From DATJGF01 sp035495315 (GTDB lineage Bacteria > Verrucomicrobiota > Verrucomicrobiia > Limisphaerales > UBA8199): a stretch of DNA of 64,000 bases. Under the pieces are notes generated by a model. The model worked only from the letters and a program-made list of their open reading frames with translations. It had not been told where the DNA came from and did not search any database. The translations under genes were made by a program, and so were the position numbers. Within the stretch, counting starts at the first letter, position 1, and every line of letters begins with the position of its first letter. The stretch is taken from the NCBI GenBank assembly GCA_035495315.1, contig DATJGF010000021.1:4979-68978 (forward strand). The letters are read 5' to 3'. Shown in pieces: positions 42,463 through 51,728 of the stretch.

Positions 42463-44133
42463 GTGAAGAGAGTTGTACCGCCTGCATACCCCCGAATCTC
42501 ACCATCTCCTGCGATCACATTGCTGTTTCTGCCCCTTTGGATCTCGGTAGTCGTGTGGATGACATGTCCTGGCCGTCTTTGGTCCGCGCCAGTGGTTTTG
42601 AACACCAATCTTCAGGTTCGGCTAGTCATCAATACGACGAATGCGACAGGATCACCCTCAGTCCGAATCGCTAAAGATCCACGCGATAATCAACTCTACT
42701 ACTTGAAACTTAACGGAGACGTGTTCCGTCTCAACCTTCCTATCGGAGGCAATGCAACCAGCACCCGGGTTTATAGCGCCGCTGACCATGGCTTGGCCAG
42801 CAACGTTGAAGGAATGGCCATTGGCCCTGACGGCACGATCTACCTGACCGGAAACATCACCACCAATCAAGGCAACAGCACAATGGCCCAAGTGATGAAA
42901 GGCGTTCCCAATGCGGGTGGCACGAGAGTTTGGTCTGTTCTGGCTCAAACCGAGCCCTATCCGCGCAGCCGCACTGCGTTTGACCATATTTGCAGCGCAT
43001 TAGTCCTCAGCCCGGACGGGAGCTTCCTTTGTCTCAATAGCGGTTCCCGCACCGATCATGGAGAAGTCCAATCCACCGGAGGACTCTATCCGGACCTGCG
43101 TGACACTGGTTTGACGGCCAAAATACTCCGTCTCCCTACTAGTGGCTCCAATCTCATTTTGACAAACGATATAAATATCTTGCGCAATTCGGGGTACATC
43201 TTTGCCGAAGGCACTCGCAATGCCTTTTCCCTGGCCTACTCTCCCAACGGCGACCTTTTTGGCACCGATAATGGCCCTGACCGTGATATGGCGGACGAAT
43301 TGAATTGGCTGCGCGCTGGAGCTCATTACGGATTCCCCTGGCGATTGGGAGGAGCCGATAACCCACAGCAATTCCCAAACTACGATCCCAGTAATGATCT
43401 ATTGCTCGACCCGCGATTCATCGCCGTCCACAACGGCTATTATTATAATGACGCTGCCTTTCCACCGCCGCCACCCAATATGGTGGATCCCGTCATCAAT
43501 GTAGGGCCGGATGCAGACAGTTATCGTGACCCTGCCGATGGCTCGCTCCAGGTCGCCGGCCAAACCGGTGCCACAGTTCGCTCATTTACCCCGCATCGTT
43601 CGCCGCTCGGCCTGGTGTTCGATACGGAAGCTGCCCTTGCCCCCCCTTTCCAGCGGCATGGTTTTATGCTCAGTTGGACACCGGGCGACCCGACCGGCAA
43701 CAGTACGCCGGGTCCTTTTCTGGACCCGAGCCAGGATATGGTCGACCTCGACCTCATAAAATTGGGAAATACCAATTATCAGGCGCACGTCACCAGGATT
43801 GTCGCCGGGTTCTCCAACCCCGTTGATGCAGCGATAATCAGCAACAAGGTCTACGTAATCGAGTACGGCGGCAGCCAGGGAATTTGGGAAGTCTCATTCC
43901 CAGCCGCCAATTCTCAGATCTTTCTTTCAGCTCCGTCCTGGGCGACCGGTCAGGTTTTTCGCTTCCAAATCAGCAGCGCAGCGGGCGTCAGTTATGCCAT
44001 CGAGACTTCGACAAATTTATCCGACTGGGTTCTTCTGACGAACCTCGTCGCGCCGAGTAACCAATTAATCTTCATGGACGCGGCGGCGACGAATTCGCCG
44101 CAACGGTTTTACCGGGTGCATCGCCCTCAATGA
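42463..44133 (+). CDS. Exported glucose/sorbosone dehydrogenase-like propeller
   Basis: A protein of about 556 residues. The beta-propeller part resembles PQQ-dependent sugar dehydrogenases: GMAIGPDGTIYLTGN, RNAFSLAYSPNGDLFGTDNG, then DMADELNWLRAGAHYGFPW, and SNPVDAAIISNKVYVIEYGG. The C-terminus is a separate small module (SYAIETSTNLSDWVLL to SPQRFYRVHRP) that recurs in verrucomicrobial exported proteins. Start choice: the frame is open from a TTG at 42358, but the GTG at 42463 gives a proper signal peptide (KRVVPPAYPR then ITLLFLPLWISVVVW). No clear ribosome-binding site decides it. The substrate is unknown. Confidence 0.8.
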   Translation: MKRVVPPAYPRISPSPAITLLFLPLWISVVVWMTCPGRLWSAPVVLNTNLQVRLVINTTNATGSPSVRIAKDPRDNQLYYLKLNGDVFRLNLPIGGNATSTRVYSAADHGLASNVEGMAIGPDGTIYLTGNITTNQGNSTMAQVMKGVPNAGGTRVWSVLAQTEPYPRSRTAFDHICSALVLSPDGSFLCLNSGSRTDHGEVQSTGGLYPDLRDTGLTAKILRLPTSGSNLILTNDINILRNSGYIFAEGTRNAFSLAYSPNGDLFGTDNGPDRDMADELNWLRAGAHYGFPWRLGGADNPQQFPNYDPSNDLLLDPRFIAVHNGYYYNDAAFPPPPPNMVDPVINVGPDADSYRDPADGSLQVAGQTGATVRSFTPHRSPLGLVFDTEAALAPPFQRHGFMLSWTPGDPTGNSTPGPFLDPSQDMVDLDLIKLGNTNYQAHVTRIVAGFSNPVDAAIISNKVYVIEYGGSQGIWEVSFPAANSQIFLSAPSWATGQVFRFQISSAAGVSYAIETSTNLSDWVLLTNLVAPSNQLIFMDAAATNSPQRFYRVHRPQ

Positions 44134-44308
44134 CGATGAAGACGACTTGGCAAATTTTAACATTTGCGAACGGCTGGCTTTCTGGGCTGAACGGCCGGTC
44201 ATTAGGGCTAAAGATACTTTTTTTTAAGATAGCTGTTGACACCCAGGGGGGTCTATGGTCCTCTGGTACAAAGTCCGCAGCACATAGAACAACAACTCAA
44301 ACCCCCTT

Positions 44309-47300
44309 ATGTTTATGAGAACGGAGGATAGGTTCTTTAGAACCTCACTTAACAAAGCAGCGAGTTTCAGCGCTGCTTTACTGTTGTCCGGAGCGGCCGC
44401 TTGGGCCGGGACATTCACCAATGATTTTAGCAACCCGAACAATACAACAGGCTTCAGCCTGAATGGTTCCGGTACGGTTGGCACTGGTACTTGGATGCCC
44501 GTGATCACTAACGGAGTCTTGCAAATGACCCCGAACCTGACCGGCCTCGGGGCAAGCATCATCTTGAACGATCAAGATGCTGGAGCCCAAGTCGAGGCTT
44601 TCACCGCATATTTTAAACTCCAGTTCGGACCTGGCTCAGGCAACGCGGCCGATGGCGTATCATTTGTCTTCGGGCAGGATGAAGTCCCTGGCTCGATTTA
44701 CAACGAAGAAGGGCCACCGGCGCCGAACCAGAGCATCGTCGTTGAATTCGATACCTACGACAACGGGGGCAATGAAGCTCCGGCTGTTGACGTGCTGCTG
44801 TTCGGGCAAGAGATCGCTCATCACGCGTTTGCAAAATCAGATATGCTGACTGGCAAGCTTGAGGATGTTTTCGTTCAGCTCAAGCGCAACGGCACGCTGA
44901 CTGTGTCCTACAAGGGCCAGGTGCTCTACAACAATCTGTACCTCCCGGGATGGGGGCCAGCTTACGGGCCACTCGGCATTAATGCCCGCACCGGTGGTGA
45001 ATCTGAAGAAACCGATATTGACAATCTCGGTTTCATTACCGTGCCTGCCGGCGCCCCCGTCGCTCCGACTTTCATCGCTCCGCCCCAAAGCATGACCGTC
45101 AACGAAGGCACTGCGGCAGTCTTCACCTTTGATTTCGACGGCACTGCCCCGAACACGTTCCAGTGGTACAGGAATGGGACCGCCATCCAGGACGCCACTA
45201 ATCTCACCTACACGCTGGCACCGGTGCGGTTCAGCGACAACGCCGCGACGTTCACCGTGAAGGTTACCAATGCTCAAGGCTCGCAGACCTCGACCGCAGC
45301 GACTTTAACGGTCAATGCGGATACGACGCCTCCTACCTTGACGGCCGCGGATGGTTCGGGCGATTTCCGGCACGTCTCGGTCACCTTCTCCGAGCCAGTT
45401 GATGCAACCACCGCGCAAAACAGCGGTAACTATACAATCCAGGGATTGACGGTTAGTGCAGCCAGTCTCTCGGCAAACGGCAGCAATGTCGTGCTCACCA
45501 CCAGCCTCCAAACTGAGGGTGCCAATTACACGCTGAAGGTAAGCGGTGTGAAGGATCAGGCCACCGCTGGCAACACCATCGTCGCCAACAGCAGCATCAA
45601 CTTTACTGCCTGGGTCGCGGCCAACGGTATCTGCAAGGCCGACTACTGGAACAATATCAGCGGCACGGCCGTCTCGGCTCTGACCGCTGACCCTCGCTAT
45701 CCCACGTCGCCCGACGTCAGTTATTATCATGTCAGCCTGGATGCTTCCGAGTCCTATGAGCCCGCCGGCAATGTTGACAATTACGGCGCCAGGGTCACCG
45801 GCTGGATCATCCCGCCCAGCTCCGGCAATTGGGACTTCTTCATCCGAAGCGATGATGCGTCACAGTTGTTCCTCAGTTCCGATGATACTCCGGATCACCT
45901 TTCAGCCTCGCCGATTTGTGAAGAAGTCGGCTGCTGCAAAGCGTTCCTGGAACCCGGCAACAGCACCGAAGCAAGTGTAACGACGGCTGCTCCCATACCG
46001 TTGAATGGCGGTTCGCGCTACTATTTCATGGCGCTGCTTAAAGAAGGCGGCGGTGGCGACTACGTTCAAGTCGCGATGCGAAAGAGCGGCGATACCACGC
46101 CGGCGGCAAACCTGAAGCCCATCAGTGGCTCGAGCCTTGCCGCAGGAGTCAGTCCTGTAGGTGCCACACTTGCGATCAACCAGCAGCCTCAGAGCACAAC
46201 CGTAGTTGAAGAGAGGACCGCTACCTTCACTGTCGGTGCGACCGGCTCCTCTGTCATCGGCAGCACCGTCTTGTATCAATGGCAAAAGAATGGGACGGCC
46301 ATCGCCGACGCGACTGCCTCTTCTTACACGACCCCGGTTCTGGCCGTTTCTGACAGCGGTGCCCAGTACAGTGTGGTTGTCAGCGTCCCCGGCAAGACTC
46401 AGACCAGTTCTACTGCTACACTCACAGTTATTCCGGATACATTCCCTCCAGTCCCCGCCGCTGGTGCGATTATTGCCGCGGATGGCAACATCCAGGTCGG
46501 CGTTGGATTCGATGAACCGGTCAACCCGGCAGGGCTGGTTGCCGCTAACTTCACTCTCGTCGGTGGCACTGGCACCTTCCGCCTCGCGACTAATTCGCTG
46601 GGGACTTACAATGGCGTCGTCCTTGACACGACTGGCTTAACCCCAGGTGGTACCTACCAGGTGACGGTCAAAAACGTTGCCGACCTGAAAGGCAACGCGA
46701 TTACTTCCACCAATATCAGCTTTACCGTCGGCGCATTCGCTTGGAATGACACTGGCACTCCCATCCGACCCGGCCAGGTCGTGCCAGTTGGGACGAATGG
46801 CTTCGATATTCTCAACGGCGGCCGCCAGGAGTGGGCCACCTACGACGAAGCTACCTTCGCGCACGTCATCAAGACCAACGACTTTGACGTTAAAGTGCGC
46901 GTCATGTATGCCGAACCCGGCAGCGAGTGGACTCGCGTCGGTCTTATGGCGCGTAATGATCTGAATATCAACGAGACGTCCGCAGACCGTAATAATTCCA
47001 CGACCTCCCAGGCCAGCGCCTATGCTCAAACTCACGTGAATCCGACCCAAACCCTCGGCAGCAGCGGAGCTTGGGACCCCACTGATCCCATCCAACCGGC
47101 GAACCCCACTCCGAACAACGGCCACGAGCAGAATCGGCGCGTGGCCAAGGGTGCCGCAACCGATGGTTGGGGAAGCCCGTCGACTCCGCCGACTTATCCG
47201 AATGCATGGCTGCGGTTACAGCGCAGGGGACCGGTGCTCCGTGGTTTCCGGAGCACTGACGGTGTCAATTGGGTTGATCAGGCGACGACATCGCTGACCG

Positions 47301-47665
47301 ACCAACAAAACTTCATGTATGTCGGGCCGTTCCTGGCCGTCGAAACGGGCAACATTTGGGCTTCGGGAGATTTCGATGTCTGGAATGCACCCTTCGACCC
47401 GAAATTCGACCGATTGTTCGTCGCCCAATTCCGCGACTTCGCCGATGTGATCTCGGCAGCCCCGGGCACTACGATTAACGTCGCGCATTCAGGAAATTCA
47501 GTGGTCATCAGTTGGACCGTCGCGGGCGTCCTGTTGCAATCGCCTGTCCTTGGAACCGGAGCCAACTGGACTGCAGTGCCTGGCGCTCCGAATACACCAA
47601 CCGGTGGCAGCGTGACTCTGACACCTTCAGAGAAGTCGCTCTACTTCCGCTTACAACAACAATAA
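44309..47665 (+). CDS. Large exported lectin / Ig-like / PA14 protein
   Basis: A 1118-residue modular surface or secreted protein. After a signal peptide (AASFSAALLLSGAAAWA) come: an L-type-lectin-like domain (about 35-245; ADGVSFVFGQDE, VVEFDTYDN), an Ig-like domain (about 250-340; FQWYRNGTAIQDATNLTY), a Big_5-type domain (340-435; VTFSEPVDATTAQNSGNY), a PA14-like domain (440-600; GARVTGWIIPPSSGNWDFFI, SDDASQLFLSSDD), a second Ig-like and Big_5-type pair (620-820), and a C-terminal beta-sandwich (830-1060; VKVRVMYAEPGSEWTRVGLM) ending YFRLQQQ. It probably binds or degrades-with-partners a polysaccharide; no catalytic site is seen. TTGACA at 44236 is a possible -35 element, without a matching -10. 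A clear terminator follows. Confidence 0.88.
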   Translation: MFMRTEDRFFRTSLNKAASFSAALLLSGAAAWAGTFTNDFSNPNNTTGFSLNGSGTVGTGTWMPVITNGVLQMTPNLTGLGASIILNDQDAGAQVEAFTAYFKLQFGPGSGNAADGVSFVFGQDEVPGSIYNEEGPPAPNQSIVVEFDTYDNGGNEAPAVDVLLFGQEIAHHAFAKSDMLTGKLEDVFVQLKRNGTLTVSYKGQVLYNNLYLPGWGPAYGPLGINARTGGESEETDIDNLGFITVPAGAPVAPTFIAPPQSMTVNEGTAAVFTFDFDGTAPNTFQWYRNGTAIQDATNLTYTLAPVRFSDNAATFTVKVTNAQGSQTSTAATLTVNADTTPPTLTAADGSGDFRHVSVTFSEPVDATTAQNSGNYTIQGLTVSAASLSANGSNVVLTTSLQTEGANYTLKVSGVKDQATAGNTIVANSSINFTAWVAANGICKADYWNNISGTAVSALTADPRYPTSPDVSYYHVSLDASESYEPAGNVDNYGARVTGWIIPPSSGNWDFFIRSDDASQLFLSSDDTPDHLSASPICEEVGCCKAFLEPGNSTEASVTTAAPIPLNGGSRYYFMALLKEGGGGDYVQVAMRKSGDTTPAANLKPISGSSLAAGVSPVGATLAINQQPQSTTVVEERTATFTVGATGSSVIGSTVLYQWQKNGTAIADATASSYTTPVLAVSDSGAQYSVVVSVPGKTQTSSTATLTVIPDTFPPVPAAGAIIAADGNIQVGVGFDEPVNPAGLVAANFTLVGGTGTFRLATNSLGTYNGVVLDTTGLTPGGTYQVTVKNVADLKGNAITSTNISFTVGAFAWNDTGTPIRPGQVVPVGTNGFDILNGGRQEWATYDEATFAHVIKTNDFDVKVRVMYAEPGSEWTRVGLMARNDLNINETSADRNNSTTSQASAYAQTHVNPTQTLGSSGAWDPTDPIQPANPTPNNGHEQNRRVAKGAATDGWGSPSTPPTYPNAWLRLQRRGPVLRGFRSTDGVNWVDQATTSLTDQQNFMYVGPFLAVETGNIWASGDFDVWNAPFDPKFDRLFVAQFRDFADVISAAPGTTINVAHSGNSVVISWTVAGVLLQSPVLGTGANWTAVPGAPNTPTGGSVTLTPSEKSLYFRLQQQ

Positions 47666-47680
47666 CGACCGTCTTAATTC

Positions 47681-47713
47681 AAAAAGACCGGACGAAAGTC
47701 CGGTCTTTTTTTT
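47681..47713 (+). terminator. Rho-independent terminator
   Basis: GACCGGAC (47686-47693) pairs with GTCCGGTC (47698-47705) around a GAAA tetraloop, followed by a run of eight or more T and preceded by AAAAA. It lies 16 bp after the large lectin-like gene and is the clearest intrinsic terminator in the window. Confidence 0.93.
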
Positions 47714-47740
47714 GTACCCAAATCTCGGGAAGGTCAAGCT

Positions 47741-47822
47741 TCGGAAGGCCGAGCTCCGCGAAAGCTCCGGGAGGCCCAAAGATTTCATTGTTTTGGGTCT
47801 TGCGGAGATCGGACTTCCGAAA
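47741..47822. repeat. Repeat family B: inverted repeat
   Basis: GGAAGGCCGAGCTCCGCG at 47743 and the weaker complement GCGGAGATCGGACTTCC ending at about 47818 flank a 45-bp middle. It lies directly behind the terminator. Confidence 0.82.
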
Positions 47823-47957
47823 AGCGTTTCGGCAACGACGCCCTTTGGCGATTGACAGCCCTCAACGGGCTTGAGTAATAACCCAAGTGACGCAAAACCT
47901 CCGGTCCCCAACGCGCCCCGCGCCGCGATGTAACCGTCTACAAATCCTACGGCCGGT

Positions 47958-50900
47958 TTGAATACGTACAGCCTATCCCGAGCGATCCTTCGCCTGGTGA
48001 CATCCGCAGTTCTCATTGCTGGTGTTGATACTGCCCGCTCCTACGATTGGCAGAACGGCCCCGGCTATCGTCGCGCCCCACTTCGCCCGATCGGTGAGGG
48101 CAAAGACGGTTTTACTTTGCTCGAACCGCAGTCCACCGGAATCGTCTTCACAAACTTCCTTTCCGAAGAGCGCACACTTGCCAGCCAAATCCTGCCCAGC
48201 GGCTCAGGGGTCGCTGCCGGTGACATCGATGGTGATGGCCTTTGCGATCTCTATTTCTGCGGCCTTAAATGCGGCAACCGTCTTTACCGCAACCTCGGCG
48301 GATGGAAATTCGAGGACATCACGGAACGCGCCGGAGTGGGTTGCACCAATCTCGACGCCACTGGTGCGGTGCTGGTCGATATCGATGGTGATGGCGACCT
48401 CGACCTGATTGTCAACTCACTTGGCGGCGGCACGCACCTGTTCCTTAATGACGGCCACGGACGCTTCACAGAATCAGCCGAATTACTTAACCCCGGCCGT
48501 GGTGGCATGTCGATGGCCTTGGCCGATTTCGACGGAGATGGCTGGCTCGACCTCTACATCGCTAATTATCGCGTCAAAAGCGTCTCGGACACCATGGATA
48601 CTCGCTTTAACCTGCGCATGGTCGATGGCCATCTCAGCGTCGCCTCCATCAATGGCAGACCCTTGACCGACCCCGAATGGACCAATCGCTTTCGCTTCAC
48701 CATCGACCAGGCCCGCGGCAAATTCGCCCATGAAGAACTCGGCGAACCAGACGTGCTTTATCGCAACCTGGGCGGTAGTCGTTTCCAGCCAGTGTCGTTC
48801 ACCGACGGAACATTTCTGGATGAAGATGGAAAACCGTTAAGCCAGCCGCCCTTCGACTGGGGTTTGAGCGTCATGTTTCGCGATCTCAATCAGGACGGCA
48901 AACCGGATCTATACGTCTGTAACGACTTCATGACCCCGGATCGCACCTGGATCAACGATGGTCACGGCCACTTTCGCGCGATCGCCCGAACGGCGATCCG
49001 GCAAACCCCACTTTCCTGCATGGCCATAGACATCGCTGACATTGACCGCCGCGGTGTTGACACTCTGTTTGTCGCCGACATGCTCAGCCGCGAACATCGT
49101 CGTCGTCTCGTCCAGCGCACGAATCTGCGACCGGAACTCCTCACACCCGGCCAAATCGATAATCGCCCGCAATACTCTCGCAATATGCTGTTGCTCAGCC
49201 GTGGCGACGGCACCTACGCCGAAATCGCACAGTATTCGGGACTCGAGGCTTCCGAATGGACTTGGACTCCGATCTTTTTGGACGTCGATCTCGATGGCTA
49301 TGAAGACCTGCTGATCGCCAATGGCTTTCCACGCGACAACATGAACCTCGATGCTCTCGACGCCGTTCAGCGCGCAAATGCCACCGCGCGTGGCTCCTCC
49401 CCCAGCACTACCGAATTGCGGCGTTTGTTTCCTCGGCTGGCGACGGCGAATCTGGCGTTTCGCAACCTCGGCGGACTCAAGTTTGCCGAGACGGGTCAGC
49501 AATGGGGATTCGACACCAAGGTGATCTCGCAGGGCATGTGCCTGGCCGATTTGGATAATGATGGCGACATGGATGTCATCGTTAATAACCTCAACAGCGT
49601 CGCTGGCGTGTATCGTAATAATTCCAGCAAGCCCCGCCTGGCCGTCACGTTGAAAGGCTCGGGCCATAATACCCATGGGATTGGAGCAAAAGTCTGGGTT
49701 TATAACGGCGCCGTGCCGATGCAAAGCCAGGAGATTATCAGCGGCGGCCGATATCTCTCCTGCGATCAGGCGATGCGTGTCTTTGCCGCGGGTTCGATCA
49801 CGAATGTCATACGCATTGAGGTAGATTGGCCCAGTGGCAAGCGCAGCACGGTGACCGATACCTTGCCTAACTACATTTACGAGATCGATGAAGCCGGCGC
49901 TACGACACCAGGGACCACCCCAAAGGAAACAATTGGGCCTTGGTTTCAGGACGTCACAATTCGGCTCGACCACTCCCATCACGACGAGCTTTTCGATGAT
50001 TTTGCCCGCCAGCCAACCTTGCCCCGCCGCTTTAGCCAGCTCGGCCCTGGCCTCTGCTGGTGCGATCTGAACAACGATGGGTGGGACGACCTCGTAATCG
50101 GCTCCGGCAAAGGCGGCTCCCTCGCTGTTTTTTTAAACGATCGCGCCGGTGGTTTCCGACCCGCCACGGGAACCGCCATCGGCCAATCTGTCGCTCGTGA
50201 CCAAACCAGCGTCCTGGCTTTGCCTCGAGCCGGTGAGCAACCGCTCCTGCTCGTCGGCTCCGCTAACTATGAAGATGCCCAAAGCACCGGCGCTGCTGTC
50301 GAGGCTTACGACTTGAAAGCGGACAAAACCACCGACTCTATCCCGAGCAGCGATGCCAGTGTGGGCGCGCTCGCGTTGGGCGACTTGGATGGCGACGGAA
50401 ACCTGGACCTCTTCGTCGGCGGACGAGTAAAAGCCGGACGCTATCCGGAAGCGGTCAGCTCTCGCATTTTTCGTCAAGAGAACGGCCGATTTACGCTCGA
50501 TGAGGTCAACAGCAAACTCCTGGAGCACGTTGGCCTGGTCAGCGCCGCCCTTTGGAGCGATCTCGACGGTGATGCATTTCCCGAGTTGATCCTTGCCTGC
50601 GAATGGGGCCCTATCCGAGTCTTCCACAATGATCACGGGAACCTCAGGCCTTGGGACTTATCGCTGAAGCTTGCTTCGCCCCGTTCCGATCGAACAATCT
50701 CGCAGCTCAGTAAACTCACCGGTTGGTGGAATGGGGTGACCACCGGCGATCTCGACGGCGACGGCAAGCTCGATATCATCGCCGGAAATTGGGGCGAGAA
50801 TTCCCGTTACGAAGCTCATCGCGCAGCACCGCTCCGGATCTATTATGCCGAATTCGACCAGGGCGGACCCCTGGCTTTGCTCGAATCCTACTTCGAGCCG

Positions 50901-51722
50901 GAGATGCAAAAATATGTTCCCGAGCGGCGGCTGGATGTCGTAGCTCATTCGATGCCCTTTCTCAGGGCCCGTTTTTCGTCTTACCATGCCTTCGCCGATG
51001 CGGGTATCGACGATGTTCTGGGCGACTTCGCCTCCAAAGCCAGGTTCCTGGAAGCAACATGGCTCGAGTCAACGGTCTTCCTGAATCGCGGCTCCAATCT
51101 CGAAGCCTTTCCGCTACCCTCCGATGCCCAATTTGCACCTGCGTTTGCCGTCGTCGTTGCCGACTACGATGGTGATGGCAAGGAGGATATATTCCTCAGC
51201 CAAAACTTCTTCGTCGTCGACCCCGAGACTTCACGCTACGACGCCGGCCGTGGTCTTTGGCTCCAAGGCGACGGCCGTGGCGGTTTGCGTGCCGTCCCAG
51301 GTCAGGAAAGCGGAGTTCAAGTCTATGGTGAGCAACGCGGGGCCGCGGTCGCCGATTTTGATCATGACGGCCGCATCGACCTGGTGGTAACGCAGAACGC
51401 GGCGCCAACCCGGTTGTTCAGAAATGTCCGCGCCAAGCCGGGATTACGCGTCAGGCTCAGCGGTCCAACGGGCAATCCATGGGGAATCGGTGCCCAGCTT
51501 CGCCTCAAACAGGGTGAACAAATGGGGCCCGTGCGCGAAATCCACGGTGGAGCGGGGTACTGGTCGCAGGACTCAGTCGTGCAAGTGCTTGCCGCTCCAC
51601 AAACACCTGCGCAGTTGTGGGTGCGCTGGCCAGGCGGCAAGACCTTAACGGTGGATCTGCCTGCCGGAGCCTCCGACATCCAGGTCGCGTTCGACGGCAC
51701 CGTCTCCACGTTGAATCAGTAG
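47958..51722 (+). CDS. Exported VCBS/FG-GAP repeat protein with two ASPIC domains
   Basis: A 1254-residue protein with at least a dozen calcium-loop-like FG-GAP repeats (DIDGDGLCDLYFCG, DIDGDGDLDLIVNS, DLDGDGNLDLFVGG, DYDGDGKEDIFLSQ and others). Two ASPIC/UnbV modules occur: one near residues 555-635 (GIGAKVWVYNG, IRIEVDWPSGKR) and one at the C-terminus (GIGAQLRLKQG, LWVRWPGGKTL). The architecture thus looks like a duplicated CRTAC1-type unit. A weak signal peptide is seen (AILRLVTSAVLIAGV). Start is uncertain: TTG 47958 or GTG 47997; no ATG fits. The next gene begins 6 bp after the stop. Probable role: cell-surface or extracellular binding. Confidence 0.88.
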   Translation: MNTYSLSRAILRLVTSAVLIAGVDTARSYDWQNGPGYRRAPLRPIGEGKDGFTLLEPQSTGIVFTNFLSEERTLASQILPSGSGVAAGDIDGDGLCDLYFCGLKCGNRLYRNLGGWKFEDITERAGVGCTNLDATGAVLVDIDGDGDLDLIVNSLGGGTHLFLNDGHGRFTESAELLNPGRGGMSMALADFDGDGWLDLYIANYRVKSVSDTMDTRFNLRMVDGHLSVASINGRPLTDPEWTNRFRFTIDQARGKFAHEELGEPDVLYRNLGGSRFQPVSFTDGTFLDEDGKPLSQPPFDWGLSVMFRDLNQDGKPDLYVCNDFMTPDRTWINDGHGHFRAIARTAIRQTPLSCMAIDIADIDRRGVDTLFVADMLSREHRRRLVQRTNLRPELLTPGQIDNRPQYSRNMLLLSRGDGTYAEIAQYSGLEASEWTWTPIFLDVDLDGYEDLLIANGFPRDNMNLDALDAVQRANATARGSSPSTTELRRLFPRLATANLAFRNLGGLKFAETGQQWGFDTKVISQGMCLADLDNDGDMDVIVNNLNSVAGVYRNNSSKPRLAVTLKGSGHNTHGIGAKVWVYNGAVPMQSQEIISGGRYLSCDQAMRVFAAGSITNVIRIEVDWPSGKRSTVTDTLPNYIYEIDEAGATTPGTTPKETIGPWFQDVTIRLDHSHHDELFDDFARQPTLPRRFSQLGPGLCWCDLNNDGWDDLVIGSGKGGSLAVFLNDRAGGFRPATGTAIGQSVARDQTSVLALPRAGEQPLLLVGSANYEDAQSTGAAVEAYDLKADKTTDSIPSSDASVGALALGDLDGDGNLDLFVGGRVKAGRYPEAVSSRIFRQENGRFTLDEVNSKLLEHVGLVSAALWSDLDGDAFPELILACEWGPIRVFHNDHGNLRPWDLSLKLASPRSDRTISQLSKLTGWWNGVTTGDLDGDGKLDIIAGNWGENSRYEAHRAAPLRIYYAEFDQGGPLALLESYFEPEMQKYVPERRLDVVAHSMPFLRARFSSYHAFADAGIDDVLGDFASKARFLEATWLESTVFLNRGSNLEAFPLPSDAQFAPAFAVVVADYDGDGKEDIFLSQNFFVVDPETSRYDAGRGLWLQGDGRGGLRAVPGQESGVQVYGEQRGAAVADFDHDGRIDLVVTQNAAPTRLFRNVRAKPGLRVRLSGPTGNPWGIGAQLRLKQGEQMGPVREIHGGAGYWSQDSVVQVLAAPQTPAQLWVRWPGGKTLTVDLPAGASDIQVAFDGTVSTLNQ

Positions 51723-51728
51723 CCGGTT

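Noticed and set aside
44236..44273. Sigma-70 promoter before the lectin-like gene
   Set aside because: TTGACA is perfect, but no -10 hexamer lies at 16-18 bp; TATGGT is only 12 bp away.
48909..49982. 357-codon minus-strand frame
   Set aside because: Antisense shadow of the VCBS/ASPIC gene, caused by the periodic Asp/Gly codons.
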